Assembly: GCA_027068085.1 (NCBI GenBank)
Contig: JAMOUQ010000014.1
Coordinates: 104,321-168,320, forward strand
Source: Desulfobacteraceae bacterium
GTDB lineage: Bacteria; Desulfobacterota; Desulfobacteria; Desulfobacterales; Desulfosarcinaceae
DNA: 64,000 nucleotides
Reading direction: 5' to 3'
The position numbers were made by a program, and so were the translations under genes. Each line of letters opens with the position of its first letter. Position 1 is the stretch's first letter. Shown in pieces: positions 9,155-17,692 of the stretch. The notes beneath the pieces were generated by a model, which saw nothing but the letters and a program-made list of their open reading frames with translations, was not told the DNA's origin and made no database searches.

Positions 9155-9673
9155 TCAGGTCTTTTTCCTGCGTCCGGTTGCATCCGCTTTGCCCCTGCCG
9201 GAGGATCCCGGGTCGAGAAAGGATCCGATTCTTTCCAGAACTTCACACCACTTGGCCGAGGTTTCCGGCCCGACCATCTCAACCAGTTCCACGAAGGCTC
9301 CCAGCAGGTGTTTCTCCACGCCGTCTACCACCCGGGCGGCCTCGTCGGTCAGAGCCACGATGACCTTGCGCCGGTCCTTTGTGCTCTGACGCCTGACCAG
9401 CACCCCTTTTTCCACCAGCCGGTCGACCATGGCCGAAGCCGAAGGCGGAGAGACCCCCAGATATTCGGCCAGCTCGGTGATGGTGATCTCGCCCCTGCGG
9501 CGCACTGCCAGCAGGCAGCGGTGCTGGGCGGGCGACAGATCGCTGAAGGCCGCCGCCTGCCTGTTGCCGGCCAGGTATTCCATCTGGCTCTTGAGCAACC
9601 TTTCGTGTACCAGGCGGCCGTTGTTGAAAATAAACCTGGCCCGCCGCAAGATTTCTTCCTTTGTAAAATCCAT
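9155..9673 (-). CDS. MarR-family transcriptional regulator of the efflux operon
   Basis: A 172-residue winged-helix repressor-type protein. Core: LSPAQHRCLLAVRRRGEITITELAEYLGVSPPSASAMVDRLVEKGVL, the MarR recognition helix, followed by the DRR wing motif (STKDRRKVIVALTDEA). The frame opens upstream to 9820 through a TTG and an ATG with no ribosome site; the ATG at 9673 matches the family length. It is first in the MarR-MFP-RND-TolC gene order, the classic arrangement in which MarR represses its own operon until a phenolic or other ligand binds. The 147-bp leader contains nothing else recognised. Confidence 0.9.
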   Translation of the reverse strand: MDFTKEEILRRARFIFNNGRLVHERLLKSQMEYLAGNRQAAAFSDLSPAQHRCLLAVRRRGEITITELAEYLGVSPPSASAMVDRLVEKGVLVRRQSTKDRRKVIVALTDEAARVVDGVEKHLLGAFVELVEMVGPETSAKWCEVLERIGSFLDPGSSGRGKADATGRRKKT

Positions 9674-9830
9674 GTTCAAGTTTCCCGGTTGAAAAGTTTT
9701 CTGCGATTCCGGACGGCCCTGCAAATCCGGCCCGGCGGTCAGTACTTGAACCGCCCCGTGTTCAATATGCGGGGCGGCGCAAAGCTTACCGGCCTTTTTG
9801 CCATGCCGCATGCTTAACAAAACTAATATT

Positions 9831-9845
9831 TAGTTAGACTAACTA
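9831..9845. promoter_or_regulatory. probable MarR operator
   Basis: Perfect 15-bp palindrome TAGTTAGACTAACTA with 7-bp arms around one base. Flanking TAATA/TATTA elements extend the symmetry almost perfectly. It lies upstream of marR in an AT-rich patch and overlaps a possible minus-strand promoter with a -35 of TTGCCT near 9854-9859. Autorepression is inferred from family behaviour. Confidence 0.7.
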
Positions 9846-10065
9846 TTAGATAGGCAAAGCAAATGTCAAGACATAAATCGCCCGCCGCTCCCTTCGGGGG
9901 TGATGCTTTACCTGACTTTGATCCGGAAATACGGCAAGAGTGTATCGGCAAGCCGGAAATATTCTACGCCAGATGGTGATTGAACACGAGCCTGATATTA
10001 TGGCGGACCGGTTTGGAAAGCGCGCTTCGAGCAATTTCTGCCCGCGAGCACTGTGGAGCACAAAA

Positions 10066-10860
10066 CTACTGCTGCGGACTCTTTCCGGCAGCATGCCGGT
10101 GTTCATGGCCGTTGCCCGGTCTCCGGATAACAGATATGAAGCACCCGCCTGAACCGGAAGAACCGGCGGCTGAAGGCTCAGCCTGCCTGCTGCCGCTGAC
10201 CTGCCCCGAAGCCACGCCCCGGTACCACGCGCCGGCGGCCGTCCCTGTTCCGTCGAGATCTCCGGCAACGCTGGTCTCGTTGGCAATCCGCATGGCAAAA
10301 CTTCCCTCAGCGTTCACGGCCCCGCCCCGGACGTCGTAGGCAGCCTTGGAATCGGAGGCCACGAAACGACCGCTGATCAGGCCGTCACGGCCGACGCTTA
10401 TCCGCCATGTTCCGCTCTCAGCCCCGTCATAGGTCCCGCTGTACTGTCCGGCAAATGCCGCCAGGGCCTCGCCGGGCTGCCGGGCGCCGTCCAGGCTGCC
10501 GCTGACCCCTTCCAGGGTCCAGGTGCCGGTGACGCCGCCGGCGGGATCGACTCCGGCCTTGACGGACATGCCCATGTATGACTGGAAAGTTATGCTGCCC
10601 TCGGAAGTAATGTTGCCGATCCCGTAGTCCACGGTCTGATCGGCTTCGGACCAGGAGACAAAGCGGCCGAAGCCCTTGGTGTCAAAAACCGCTATCCAGA
10701 AACCAGAAAGGACACCGTCGAAACGGCCGCTGTAAGTGCCGGCAAAGGAATCCACCGCGGCGCACGCATCACGGCTTGCGGGGGCAGACGACAGAAAGGA
10801 AAGAAATACGGCCAGCGCGAGGCAGGAAGTCATACTGCGGATACCTGCGGCTGGTCTCAT
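10066..10860 (-). CDS. secreted protein with two tandem repeats and a C-terminal GSGGCFI motif
   Basis: Unrecognised function, 264 residues. The ATG at 10860 (weak AAAGGG ribosome site) starts a clear signal peptide (MTSCLALAVFLSFLSSAPAS). Two repeats of about 85 residues follow: FAGTYSGRFDGVLSGFWIAV and FAGQYSGTYDGAESGTWRIS begin them, each continuing into GRFV and an alternating beta pattern that suggests small beta-barrels. The C-terminus holds a Ser/Gly linker and GGCFIS, resembling the Gly-rich CFI box seen near the end of many deltaproteobacterial exported proteins, but the expected following segment is replaced by a short polar tail. A late frameshift is possible. It stands alone, divergent from the next plus-strand pair. 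Confidence 0.7.
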   Translation of the reverse strand: MRPAAGIRSMTSCLALAVFLSFLSSAPASRDACAAVDSFAGTYSGRFDGVLSGFWIAVFDTKGFGRFVSWSEADQTVDYGIGNITSEGSITFQSYMGMSVKAGVDPAGGVTGTWTLEGVSGSLDGARQPGEALAAFAGQYSGTYDGAESGTWRISVGRDGLISGRFVASDSKAAYDVRGGAVNAEGSFAMRIANETSVAGDLDGTGTAAGAWYRGVASGQVSGSRQAEPSAAGSSGSGGCFISVIRRPGNGHEHRHAAGKSPQQ

Positions 10861-11138
10861 GAGCGCCCTTTCGCAACGGCCTGGAAGGAGATGAACATTC
10901 GGGAACTGGAGTATTTTTACTACACATACAAAGCACAAGTCAAGCCATAAACCAAACGCCGGACGCGGGAACCTTTCGCCGTGTTTTGAGCTTGCATCCG
11001 CAAGCGGCGGTCTGTATTTAGAAGGAACTCATTGAACCTTAGTCGAGCGCTTTCCGCGCCCGCCTTGAGACGCAGGGCGGCCGGCGGCGAATTTGAAACA
11101 CTCAATTCAGGTTTTAACCACCAAGGAGCAGTGGCCGC

Positions 11139-12215
11139 TTGAGTATGACACCGATATCTCCGGTCCCGGGACGGCGCCAGGACCTGCCCATAGACATGCG
11201 GGCGATGGCCGCATGGATCGCAACGGTTCAGCTCGGCTCCGGCCAGATTCCCTGGTCCCGCGGCGACAAGACCGATCCGTGGGACCACGTGGAGGCCGCC
11301 ATGGGGCTGACAATAGGAGGCCTGTACCCCCAGGCCCGCCAGGCATTCCGGTGGCTTGCTTCCAAACAGCTTCCCGACGGCAGCTGGTATTGCGCCTACC
11401 GGGGCCCCAAGGTAGAAGACCAAACCCGTGACGCCAACATGAGCGCCTACGTGGCGGTCGGTCTCTACCATTACTGCCTGGTCACCGGCGACCTGCGGTT
11501 TACTGCCGCCATGTGGCCCGTGGTCCGGCGGGCGATGGAATTCGTGCTGCGGATGCAGGCAAAAGGGGGGCAAATCCACTGGGCCGTGAGTCCCGAAGGC
11601 AAAAAGGACCCCATGGCCCTGCTAACCGGTTCCAGCTCGATCCTGATGAGCCTGAAATGCGCCCTGGCCCTGGCCCGTATCCTGAAGACGGAAAAACCCC
11701 GCTGGGAACGGGCCGCCGCCCGTCTGGCAGAAGCAATTGCCGCCCGGCCGCACCTGTTCAACATGACCAAGGCCCGCTTTGCCATGGACTGGTTCTATCC
11801 GGTCCTTTGCGGCGCCATCAGCGGTGCCGCCGCCCGGAAGCGGATCGAGAAGGGATGGAAGAAGTTCGTCGTCCAGAACCTGGGAGTAAAATGCGTCTCG
11901 GACCGGCCCTGGGTCACCATCGCAGAATCGGCCGAACTGGTACTGACGCTGGTGGCAATGGGCAACCGGTTGCTGGCGCACATCGTCTTCGACTGGATCT
12001 GCGCCCATCGTTTCGACGACGGCACCTTCTGGTGCGGATTCACCTATCCGGACATGACCCGCTGGCCGGAACAGAGGCTGACCTGGACCAACGCCGTGGT
12101 AATGATGGCGGCCGACGCCCTGTTCGAGCTGACCCCTGCCGGCCGGCTGTTCAACCACGATTTCTGGCTCCCGGCCCCGTGGTCCCGGAACCACGGGCGG
12201 AATGGAAAAACCTGA
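11139..12215 (+). CDS. alpha-barrel (terpene-cyclase/prenyltransferase-like) protein of unknown function
   Basis: A 358-residue soluble protein made of helix pairs typical of (alpha/alpha)6 barrels, annotated in databases as prenyltransferase/squalene-oxidase-like or phenyltransferase-domain protein. Motifs are IPWSRGDKTDPWDHVEAAMG and a QW-like KQLPDGSWYCAYRG near residue 85, repeated more weakly as RFDDGTFWCGFTYPD near 295. It lacks the DxDD acid motif of cyclases, so a glycan or lipid carbohydrate role is equally likely. The TTG start at 11139 lies 10 bases after AAGGAG; an in-frame ATG at 11145 is the alternative. The acyltransferase follows 5 bp later, so the two form an operon. Confidence 0.75.
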   Translation: MSMTPISPVPGRRQDLPIDMRAMAAWIATVQLGSGQIPWSRGDKTDPWDHVEAAMGLTIGGLYPQARQAFRWLASKQLPDGSWYCAYRGPKVEDQTRDANMSAYVAVGLYHYCLVTGDLRFTAAMWPVVRRAMEFVLRMQAKGGQIHWAVSPEGKKDPMALLTGSSSILMSLKCALALARILKTEKPRWERAAARLAEAIAARPHLFNMTKARFAMDWFYPVLCGAISGAAARKRIEKGWKKFVVQNLGVKCVSDRPWVTIAESAELVLTLVAMGNRLLAHIVFDWICAHRFDDGTFWCGFTYPDMTRWPEQRLTWTNAVVMMAADALFELTPAGRLFNHDFWLPAPWSRNHGRNGKT

Positions 12216-12220
12216 TCGGC

Positions 12221-12940
12221 ATGCGCAAAGATCATCGCCCCTACGCGGTCAAAAAAGCCTATCTCAAGTTTCAGAAGTTCTACACGCGCCATTTCCTGAT
12301 GCCTCAACTGGAAAGCCTGGGACGCGGTTTTACTTTCATGCGGCCCTGGCACGTGGAGATTTTCGGCGGCCCCATCGGCATCGGCCGTTTCGCCACCGTC
12401 ATCGCCACGGCAGACAAGAAAGTCCGCCTTTCGGTCTGGCCTGAAAAGGCGGGCCGCGGCGAAATACTTATCGGCGACTACTGCCTGATAAGCCCGGGCG
12501 TTCGCATAAGCTCGGCGGCCTCCGTCAGGATAGAAGACAACTGCATGCTGGCCAGCGGCGCTTACATAACCGATTCGGACTGGCACGGCCTCTACGACCG
12601 GGTTTCCCCGGGCAAGGCCCGGCCCGTGCGGCTGGCAAAAAACGTCTGGATAGGCGACAGCGCCATAGTCTGCAAGGGAGTGACCATCGGCGAAAACAGC
12701 GTCATCGGCGCCGGAGCGATAGTGGTCGATTCTGTTCCGCCCAACTGCGTGGCCGCCGGCAATCCGGCCCGGATAGTAAAAAGGCTCGATCCGGCCATGA
12801 AGATGAAGACCCGCTCCCACTGGTACGCCGATCCTGGCAGGCTGGCCCGGGACTTTGTAACCTGGGAACAGGCCGTGCTGCGGGGAAACACCTTTTTCGG
12901 CTGGCTCAAGCACCTGCTTTTCCCGGCCAGGGGAGATTGA
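12221..12940 (+). CDS. left-handed beta-helix (hexapeptide) acyltransferase
   Basis: A 239-residue protein of the WbbJ/CatB-type acetyltransferase superfamily, transferring an acetyl or similar group to a sugar or other hydroxyl or amino acceptor. Hexapeptide turns run from about 60 to 185 (IGDYCLISPGVRI, IEDNCMLASGAYI, LAKNVWIGDSAIVCKGVTIG, ENSVIGAGAIVV), with TDSDWHG supplying the usual catalytic His and AAGNPARIV closing the coil. A 45-residue C-terminal tail with a hydrophobic end (FFGWLKHLLFP) may touch the membrane. Its start lies 5 bp after the upstream gene, consistent with coupling; the ribosome site is weak. Confidence 0.85.
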   Translation: MRKDHRPYAVKKAYLKFQKFYTRHFLMPQLESLGRGFTFMRPWHVEIFGGPIGIGRFATVIATADKKVRLSVWPEKAGRGEILIGDYCLISPGVRISSAASVRIEDNCMLASGAYITDSDWHGLYDRVSPGKARPVRLAKNVWIGDSAIVCKGVTIGENSVIGAGAIVVDSVPPNCVAAGNPARIVKRLDPAMKMKTRSHWYADPGRLARDFVTWEQAVLRGNTFFGWLKHLLFPARGD

Positions 12941-12955
12941 AGACGATCCGGGGTC

Positions 12956-14110
12956 TCAGGCGGATTTTTTCTCCCTCGCCCCGAGCAGAAACAGGCTGAA
13001 AAGCAACCCTCCGGCCAGGGCCGCGCCGACTGAAAAAGCGAACATCGTCCCGGCCCCGAACCTTTCATACAGGAACCCGCTTGCGAAAAATCCGGCCATC
13101 AGCCCGCATCCGTAAGTCATGGCGTTGTTGACCGCCTGGCCCAGGGTCTTGGCCGCCGGCGGTGCCAGCCTGTCCATGTAGAGGATCGAGGCCATGTGAA
13201 AGGTCCCGTAAGTAAAGGCGTGCAGGACCTGGAGTGCCAGCAGGAACCAGAAACTGCGGGCCCACATAAGGCCGGCCCAGCGCAGGGCGGCCACGGCGAA
13301 TGAAAACGCCAGGACTTTCCGGAGGGAAAAGCGCCGGAAGATCCGCCCGGAGTTGAACATGGCCCATATCTCGGCCGTGGAAGCCACGGCCCAGCACAGG
13401 CCGATGAAACTTTTCCCGAAACCGAGGGCCGCCAGGTGAATGGAGAAAAAGGCGTAGTAGGCCCCGTGACTGACAAGCATCAGGAACCCGCAGATCAGAA
13501 AGACAATCACCCTGGAGCTGAGCAAAAGGCGCGCCGCCCGGCGGAAATCCCCCCGGGGGCGGGAGGCCATCGGCGGCAAGGCGCAGGCAACCAGGGCCTG
13601 GATCACGGAACCGGCCAGGATCAGCCAGACCACCAGGCCCAGGCTGCGTCCTTCCAGGACGCGCCCCAGCACCAGCACCACGGTGATGAAGGCCACCGAT
13701 CCCCAGGCGCGCATCCTTCCGTACTGCTTCTTGCGCCCTCCAAGCACCTCCATGGCGAAGGCTTCCAGAAAGGCTATCAGGGGGGCGTAAAAAACAGAAT
13801 AGACGACGGTGACCAGCAGCATGGGCCGATAGGCACGAAAGACCAGGAAAAGAGACCAGGCGGCGGCGCTGAGAAAGCTGCAGGCGATGAAAATCGCCCG
13901 CCGGATACTGTAACGGTCGGCCAGGGCCGCCCAGACCATGGGCAAAACTATCATCACCAGGCTGCGCACCGCCGAAAGGCTTCCGATCTGGGTCCCTGAA
14001 AAGCCGAGATGATAGCAGTAGAGGTTGAAATAGGGCAAAAAGACGCCCATGACCCCGAAATAGATGAAATACTGGGCTGAAAGGATATGATCTTTGCGCA
14101 TGGGGTCCAT
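12956..14110 (-). CDS. MFS transporter (MFS_1-like/nucleoside-sugar symporter type)
   Basis: A 384-residue membrane protein with 12 predicted helices and the short loop pattern of the LacY-like MFS_1 group, often named after 3-phenylpropionate permease. Motif A appears as WAALADRYSIRRAIF near residue 70. The N-terminus (SAQYFIYFGVMGVFLPYFNLYCYHLGFSGTQIG) is characteristic of this group. The ATG at 14110 is preferred over one 27 bp upstream because the core family homology starts there. It converges with the acyltransferase gene, with only 15 bp between the stops. Substrate is unknown. Confidence 0.85.
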   Translation of the reverse strand: MDPMRKDHILSAQYFIYFGVMGVFLPYFNLYCYHLGFSGTQIGSLSAVRSLVMIVLPMVWAALADRYSIRRAIFIACSFLSAAAWSLFLVFRAYRPMLLVTVVYSVFYAPLIAFLEAFAMEVLGGRKKQYGRMRAWGSVAFITVVLVLGRVLEGRSLGLVVWLILAGSVIQALVACALPPMASRPRGDFRRAARLLLSSRVIVFLICGFLMLVSHGAYYAFFSIHLAALGFGKSFIGLCWAVASTAEIWAMFNSGRIFRRFSLRKVLAFSFAVAALRWAGLMWARSFWFLLALQVLHAFTYGTFHMASILYMDRLAPPAAKTLGQAVNNAMTYGCGLMAGFFASGFLYERFGAGTMFAFSVGAALAGGLLFSLFLLGAREKKSA

Positions 14111-14237
14111 GATAGTCAAAGACCCTGCATATCTCAATGAATTTCAGGAGGGCGGAAAATACGAATCCGGAGCGGCTGCGCCGTTCCGGATAAGGGAAAT
14201 TGAAAAACAGCTTGAAGGGGCTGCCGGCAAATCTCTC

Positions 14238-14684
14238 CTAATCTATATTGACTTCCACCTGCTTGGGGCTTTTTTCTTCCTGCTTGGGTATCTCGATGGT
14301 CAGAACCCCGTTTTTGAAAGAGGCCTTGATGGATTCGGGCGCAATCACGGATCTGAGGGTGAAGGCCCGGTGGAAAGTGCCGCTGACTCTTTCCTTGCGG
14401 AAGTACGCCTCTTCCGGCACGCCGATTTCTTCTTTGCGCTGGCCCTTCAAAATCAGAACGTTCCCCTTGACCTCCAATGAGATGTCTTCCTTTTCCAGGC
14501 CCGGAAGATCGGCCTTGATCACGATCCCGCCGGCAGTCTCATAAATATCCACGCTGGGCTGCCAGGCGCACAGGGATACTTCCGCCTCGGACTGGTTGGC
14601 GGGGAAAGCGTCTTCGAAAAGCCTGTTTATCCTGTCCTGCAGGGCCGACATGTTGCGCAACGGATCCCATCTGACAACGGTCAT
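14238..14684 (-). CDS. small heat-shock protein, Hsp20 family
   Basis: ATP-independent holdase chaperone, 148 residues. The N-terminal arm starts MTVVRWDPLRNMSALQDRINRLF, typical of bacterial class A sHsps. The alpha-crystallin domain spans about 40-140, with DLPGLEKEDISLEV and a C-terminal GVLTIEIPKQEE. The start is fixed by AAGGAGGT 6 bases before the ATG at 14684; the longer reading of 15 codons lacks a site. It has its own strong sigma70-type promoter at 14719-14746. Confidence 0.95.
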   Translation of the reverse strand: MTVVRWDPLRNMSALQDRINRLFEDAFPANQSEAEVSLCAWQPSVDIYETAGGIVIKADLPGLEKEDISLEVKGNVLILKGQRKEEIGVPEEAYFRKERVSGTFHRAFTLRSVIAPESIKASFKNGVLTIEIPKQEEKSPKQVEVNID

Positions 14685-14718
14685 CTCGCACCTCCTTGTT
14701 TTGGGCTTTGTGACCGGA

Positions 14719-14746
14719 AATCTAATCACGGGCCTGAAAATGTCAA
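14719..14746 (-). promoter_or_regulatory. sigma70-type promoter of hsp20
   Basis: Minus strand TTGACA (14741-14746), 16-bp spacer, TAGATT (14719-14724). Transcription would start near 14712, giving a leader of about 28 bases that contains the AAGGAGGT ribosome site. No CIRCE or clear sigma32 element was seen. Confidence 0.65.
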
Positions 14747-14799
14747 GACCCCGAGACAGGTGCCGAACACCATGACGCCCGCATCAAAACACCCGGGCC

Positions 14800-16008
14800 T
14801 CAGCCTGAAACCCAGCGCCGGTGACACGACCTGACCGTATCTTCCAGTTTGTCTTCCTCCACCAGGATCGATATACGGAAAGAAGTAGTCGTCACCCCGG
14901 CCGTCCGGATACCGTTCCGGCTCAGAAGGGCAAGGGTTCTGAGCAGGGTCGTGTTGTTGCGGTTCAGGCCTTCTCCGATCAGTGAAACCGCCGCCAGGCC
15001 TTCTTCGAAAGTGATCTTTTCCCCGAAACGCTCCTGAAAACCGGTCCGGATCTTTTCCCAGCCGTACACGCCGTCGCCGGCAACCACGAAGGACACCTTG
15101 GAAGCTCCCCGGTCACGCCGGCCGGCGATCAGGTTTACTTCCTTTATGGGAACCCGTTCTTTTTCAAGAACGGCCGCGACCTGCTTGAAGATTCCGACCG
15201 CGTCCTGCCCGTCGATCCGGACCAGGGTCATCCGGCTCTGGCTGACCACGGCAATTACTCCCGGCAGGGTACCGGGAGTAAATCTGCGGATCACCGTCTG
15301 GCGGCCGGGTGAAAAAGTCGCCCGGGCATAGATGGCGATCTGCTTCTCTTTGGCGAACTGAACGGCATGGGCATTGAGAACCTTGGCCCCGGCCGTGCTC
15401 ATCTCCTGCATCACCGGATAGCTGAGCTCCGGCAGGTGGCGGGCCTGCTCCACCAGGGACGGGTCTGCCGAATAGACCCCATCGACATCGGAGTAGATCT
15501 CGCAGCGCTCGGCATCCAGGGCCGCCGCCAGGGCCACGGCGGTGGTGTCCGATCCCCCGCGGCCCAGGGTGGTGATATCCCGCCTGTAGCTGACCCCCTG
15601 GAAGCCGCCCACGATCACCACCTTGCCGCGGGCCATCTCGTCCTGCACCCGGAAGGGACGGACCTCTATCACCTGGGCGTCGGTGTGCCGGTCGTTGGTG
15701 ATGATTCCGGCCTGGGAGCCGGTAAGCGAAACGGCGGCCAGGCCTTTTTCGTGCAGGGCCATGCTGAGCAGGGCCATGGTGATCCGCTCGCCGGTGGAAA
15801 GAAGCATGTCCATCTCCCGGCGGGGAGGCCTGGCGGTTATCTGCCCGGCCATGGTCACCAGGTTGTCGGTGGTCTTGCCCATGGCCGACACCACCACGGC
15901 CACGTCGAATCCCTGTGATTTGACCGCGGCGATCATTCCGGCCACGTGTTGCAGCTTTCCGATGTCCGCCACGCTGGAACCGCCGAATTTCATAACGATG
16001 CAGGCCAT
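14800..16008 (-). CDS. lysC: aspartate kinase
   Basis: Phosphorylates aspartate at the head of lysine, threonine and methionine synthesis. It has 402 residues from the ATG at 16008, which follows GGGAGGAG; the 36-codon upstream extension lacks homology. The N-terminal amino-acid-kinase domain has [13 protein letters not shown] (catalytic Lys), LSTGERIT and [16 protein letters not shown]. Two C-terminal ACT domains (about 265-400; [24 protein letters not shown]) are the usual site of lysine/threonine feedback. It is a monofunctional, single-promoter gene whose promoter region adjoins that of trpB2 on the other strand. Confidence 0.95.
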   Translation of the reverse strand: MACIVMKFGGSSVADIGKLQHVAGMIAAVKSQGFDVAVVVSAMGKTTDNLVTMAGQITARPPRREMDMLLSTGERITMALLSMALHEKGLAAVSLTGSQAGIITNDRHTDAQVIEVRPFRVQDEMARGKVVIVGGFQGVSYRRDITTLGRGGSDTTAVALAAALDAERCEIYSDVDGVYSADPSLVEQARHLPELSYPVMQEMSTAGAKVLNAHAVQFAKEKQIAIYARATFSPGRQTVIRRFTPGTLPGVIAVVSQSRMTLVRIDGQDAVGIFKQVAAVLEKERVPIKEVNLIAGRRDRGASKVSFVVAGDGVYGWEKIRTGFQERFGEKITFEEGLAAVSLIGEGLNRNNTTLLRTLALLSRNGIRTAGVTTTSFRISILVEEDKLEDTVRSCHRRWVSG

Positions 16009-16158
16009 GGCAATCTTTCTCCTCCCGGTTGAAATGGTCTGGACTGCGGCACTATATGCGGGGCCTCCGGCCGGTGTCAATAGGCACGGGCCCGTGCTCC
16101 CGGGCCGGTGCAACATTGTGCTTGACAGCGCCTTTTCAATCCGGTAAATGTTGTTTCT
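16009..16158 (+). promoter_or_regulatory. lysC/trpB2 divergent promoter region
   Basis: For trpB2, TTGACA at 16122-16127 is followed after 17 bp by a weak -10, TAAATG (16145-16150). That predicts a transcript starting only a few bases before the leader-peptide ATG. A perfect 14-bp palindrome, GCACGGGCCCGTGC, lies at 16084-16097. The remaining sequence holds nothing else recognised. Confidence 0.5.
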
Positions 16159-16212
16159 ATGAATAAGAACATCATGACCCGAAGCTGCACAAACAACCGG
16201 TGGCGCCTGTGA
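16159..16212 (+). CDS. putative Trp leader peptide of trpB2
   Basis: A 17-codon frame, [17 protein letters not shown], ending in TGA. The single Trp codon (16201-16203) is two sense codons before the stop, placed like the Trp codons of classical trp leader peptides. There is no clear ribosome site before ATG 16159; the predicted transcript start is so near that it may be translated nearly leaderless. A second in-frame ATG at 16174 with a poor AAGAA site is the alternative start. Its support comes from the attenuator folds that follow it, not from homology. Confidence 0.6.
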   Translation: MNKNIMTRSCTNNRWRL

Positions 16213-16285
16213 GAGGCGGGGTGCCGGATTGTGCCTATACGCTATTGCAGCCCGCCGGATGAAGTCGCCCGGCGGGCTTTTGTTT
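16197..16285 (+). terminator. transcription attenuator upstream of trpB2
   Basis: Three mutually exclusive hairpins can be drawn. Pause hairpin 1:2 pairs 16197-16208 with 16214-16227 and contains the Trp codon. Antiterminator 2:3 pairs GGCGGG (16215-16220) with CCCGCC (16251-16256), extended by TGC/GCA. Terminator 3:4 pairs AGCCCGCCGG (16249-16258) with CCGGCGGGCT (16269-16278) and is followed by TTTTGTTT. A ribosome stalled at the Trp codon would cover up to about 16214 and leave strand 2 free. A ribosome at the stop would cover strand 2 and allow termination. Confidence 0.75.
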
Positions 16286-16315
16286 GGATGAAAACCAGCT
16301 CAAGGAGGCTTAGAA

Positions 16316-17692
16316 ATGCTGCAGAAACAGATTTTATTGCCCCAGGACCAGATTCCGCGCCAGTGGTACAACATCCTGGCCGACATCAGGATAAATCCCC
16401 CCCTGGGCCCCGACGGCAATCCCGTCAAACCCGAAGACCTGGCGCCGGTCTTTCCCATGAACCTCATCGAACAGGAGGTCAGCACCGAGCGCTGGATCGA
16501 CATACCCGAGCCGGTACTGGATGTTCTGGCCATGTGGCGGCCCTCTCCCCTTATCCGGGCCAACGCCTTTGAAAAGGCCCTGGACACACCGGCCCGGATC
16601 TATTTCAAGTACGAGGGAGTCAGCCCGCCCGGAAGCCACAAGCCCAATACCGCCGTGGCCCAGGCGTACTACAACAAGGTCTTCGGCATCGAGAACATGA
16701 CCACCGAAACCGGGGCCGGCCAATGGGGCAGCGCTCTTTCTTTCGCCTGCTCCCAGTTCGGCCTCAACTGCAAGGTCTTCATGGTCCGTGTCAGTTTCGA
16801 TCAAAAGCCTTACCGCAAGGCCATGATGGAAACCTGGGGCGGCACCTGCATCGCCAGCCCCAGCCGGGAGACCAAGGCCGGCCGGGACGCCCTGGAACGC
16901 GACCCCGACACTCCCGGCAGCCTGGGAATAGCCATCAGCGAGGCCATCGAGGCCGCCGTGGCCGACACCAGCGGCAAGACCCGCTACAGCCTGGGCAGCG
17001 TTCTCAACCACGTCCTGCTGCACCAGACCATCATCGGCCTGGAAGCCAAGAAACAGTTCGAGATGATCGGTTCCTACCCGGATGTGATCATCGGCTGCGC
17101 CGGCGGCGGAAGCAACTTCGCCGGGCTGGCCTTTCCTTTCGTCTACGACAAGCTTTCCGGCCGCAGGATCGAGATCTACCCGGTTGAGCCCAGGGCCTGC
17201 CCCACCATGACCCGCGGACCCTTCGTCTACGACCATGGCGACACCTCGGGATATACCCCCCTGCTGCCGATGCACAGTCTGGGACATCTTTTCGTGCCCG
17301 CCCCCATTCATGCCGGCGGACTGCGTTATCACGGCATGGCGCCGACCGTCAGCCAGCTGGCCTCGGAGGGCATAATCGAACCCAGGTCGGTGGGTCAGCT
17401 CGAGTCATACGAGGCCGGCGTGCTGTGGGCCCGCACCGAGGGCATCATCCCGGCCCCGGAAACCACCAACGCCCTGGCCCAGGTGGTCAAGGAAGCCGCC
17501 AGGGCCAAGCAGGAAGGCAAGGAAAAGATCATCCTGGTCAACTTCAGCGGCCACGGTCTGCTGGATCTGGGGGCGTATGCCAAGTACCTGGCCGGGCAGT
17601 TGTCCGACTTTGCCCTCAGCGACGATGAGATAGCCCGCTCGACGGCCATCACCGAAGAATATCCGCGGCCGGAAAGGCTGAAAAATGTCTGA
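16316..17692 (+). CDS. trpB2: tryptophan synthase beta subunit, TrpB2 type
   Basis: PLP enzyme making tryptophan from indole and serine (or a related amino donor). It has 458 residues, the long TrpB2 class (TIGR01415-type) rather than the 400-residue TrpB1. The PLP lysine is Lys109 in [10 protein letters not shown]; the cofactor phosphate loop is [12 protein letters not shown] near 250; [11 protein letters not shown] supplies the catalytic Glu region. AAGGAGG precedes the ATG by 10 bases. No trpA or other trp gene is adjacent, so indole salvage or a stand-alone role is possible. It is preceded by a leader-peptide attenuator and overlaps the next small gene by 8 bp. Confidence 0.93.
   Translation: MLQKQILLPQDQIPRQWYNILADIRINPPLGPDGNPVKPEDLAPVFPMNLIEQEVSTERWIDIPEPVLDVLAMWRPSPLIRANAFEKALDTPARIYFKYEGVSPPGSHKPNTAVAQAYYNKVFGIENMTTETGAGQWGSALSFACSQFGLNCKVFMVRVSFDQKPYRKAMMETWGGTCIASPSRETKAGRDALERDPDTPGSLGIAISEAIEAAVADTSGKTRYSLGSVLNHVLLHQTIIGLEAKKQFEMIGSYPDVIIGCAGGGSNFAGLAFPFVYDKLSGRRIEIYPVEPRACPTMTRGPFVYDHGDTSGYTPLLPMHSLGHLFVPAPIHAGGLRYHGMAPTVSQLASEGIIEPRSVGQLESYEAGVLWARTEGIIPAPETTNALAQVVKEAARAKQEGKEKIILVNFSGHGLLDLGAYAKYLAGQLSDFALSDDEIARSTAITEEYPRPERLKNV

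Noticed and set aside
9846..10298. Alternative frame that could extend the secreted protein after a frameshift
   Set aside because: The downstream residues do not resemble the expected C-terminal segment; kept only as a possibility under the gene.
16159..16300. tRNA-like or known riboswitch fold before trpB2
   Set aside because: The helices are explained better by leader-peptide attenuation; no T-box, SAM or cobalamin consensus was seen.
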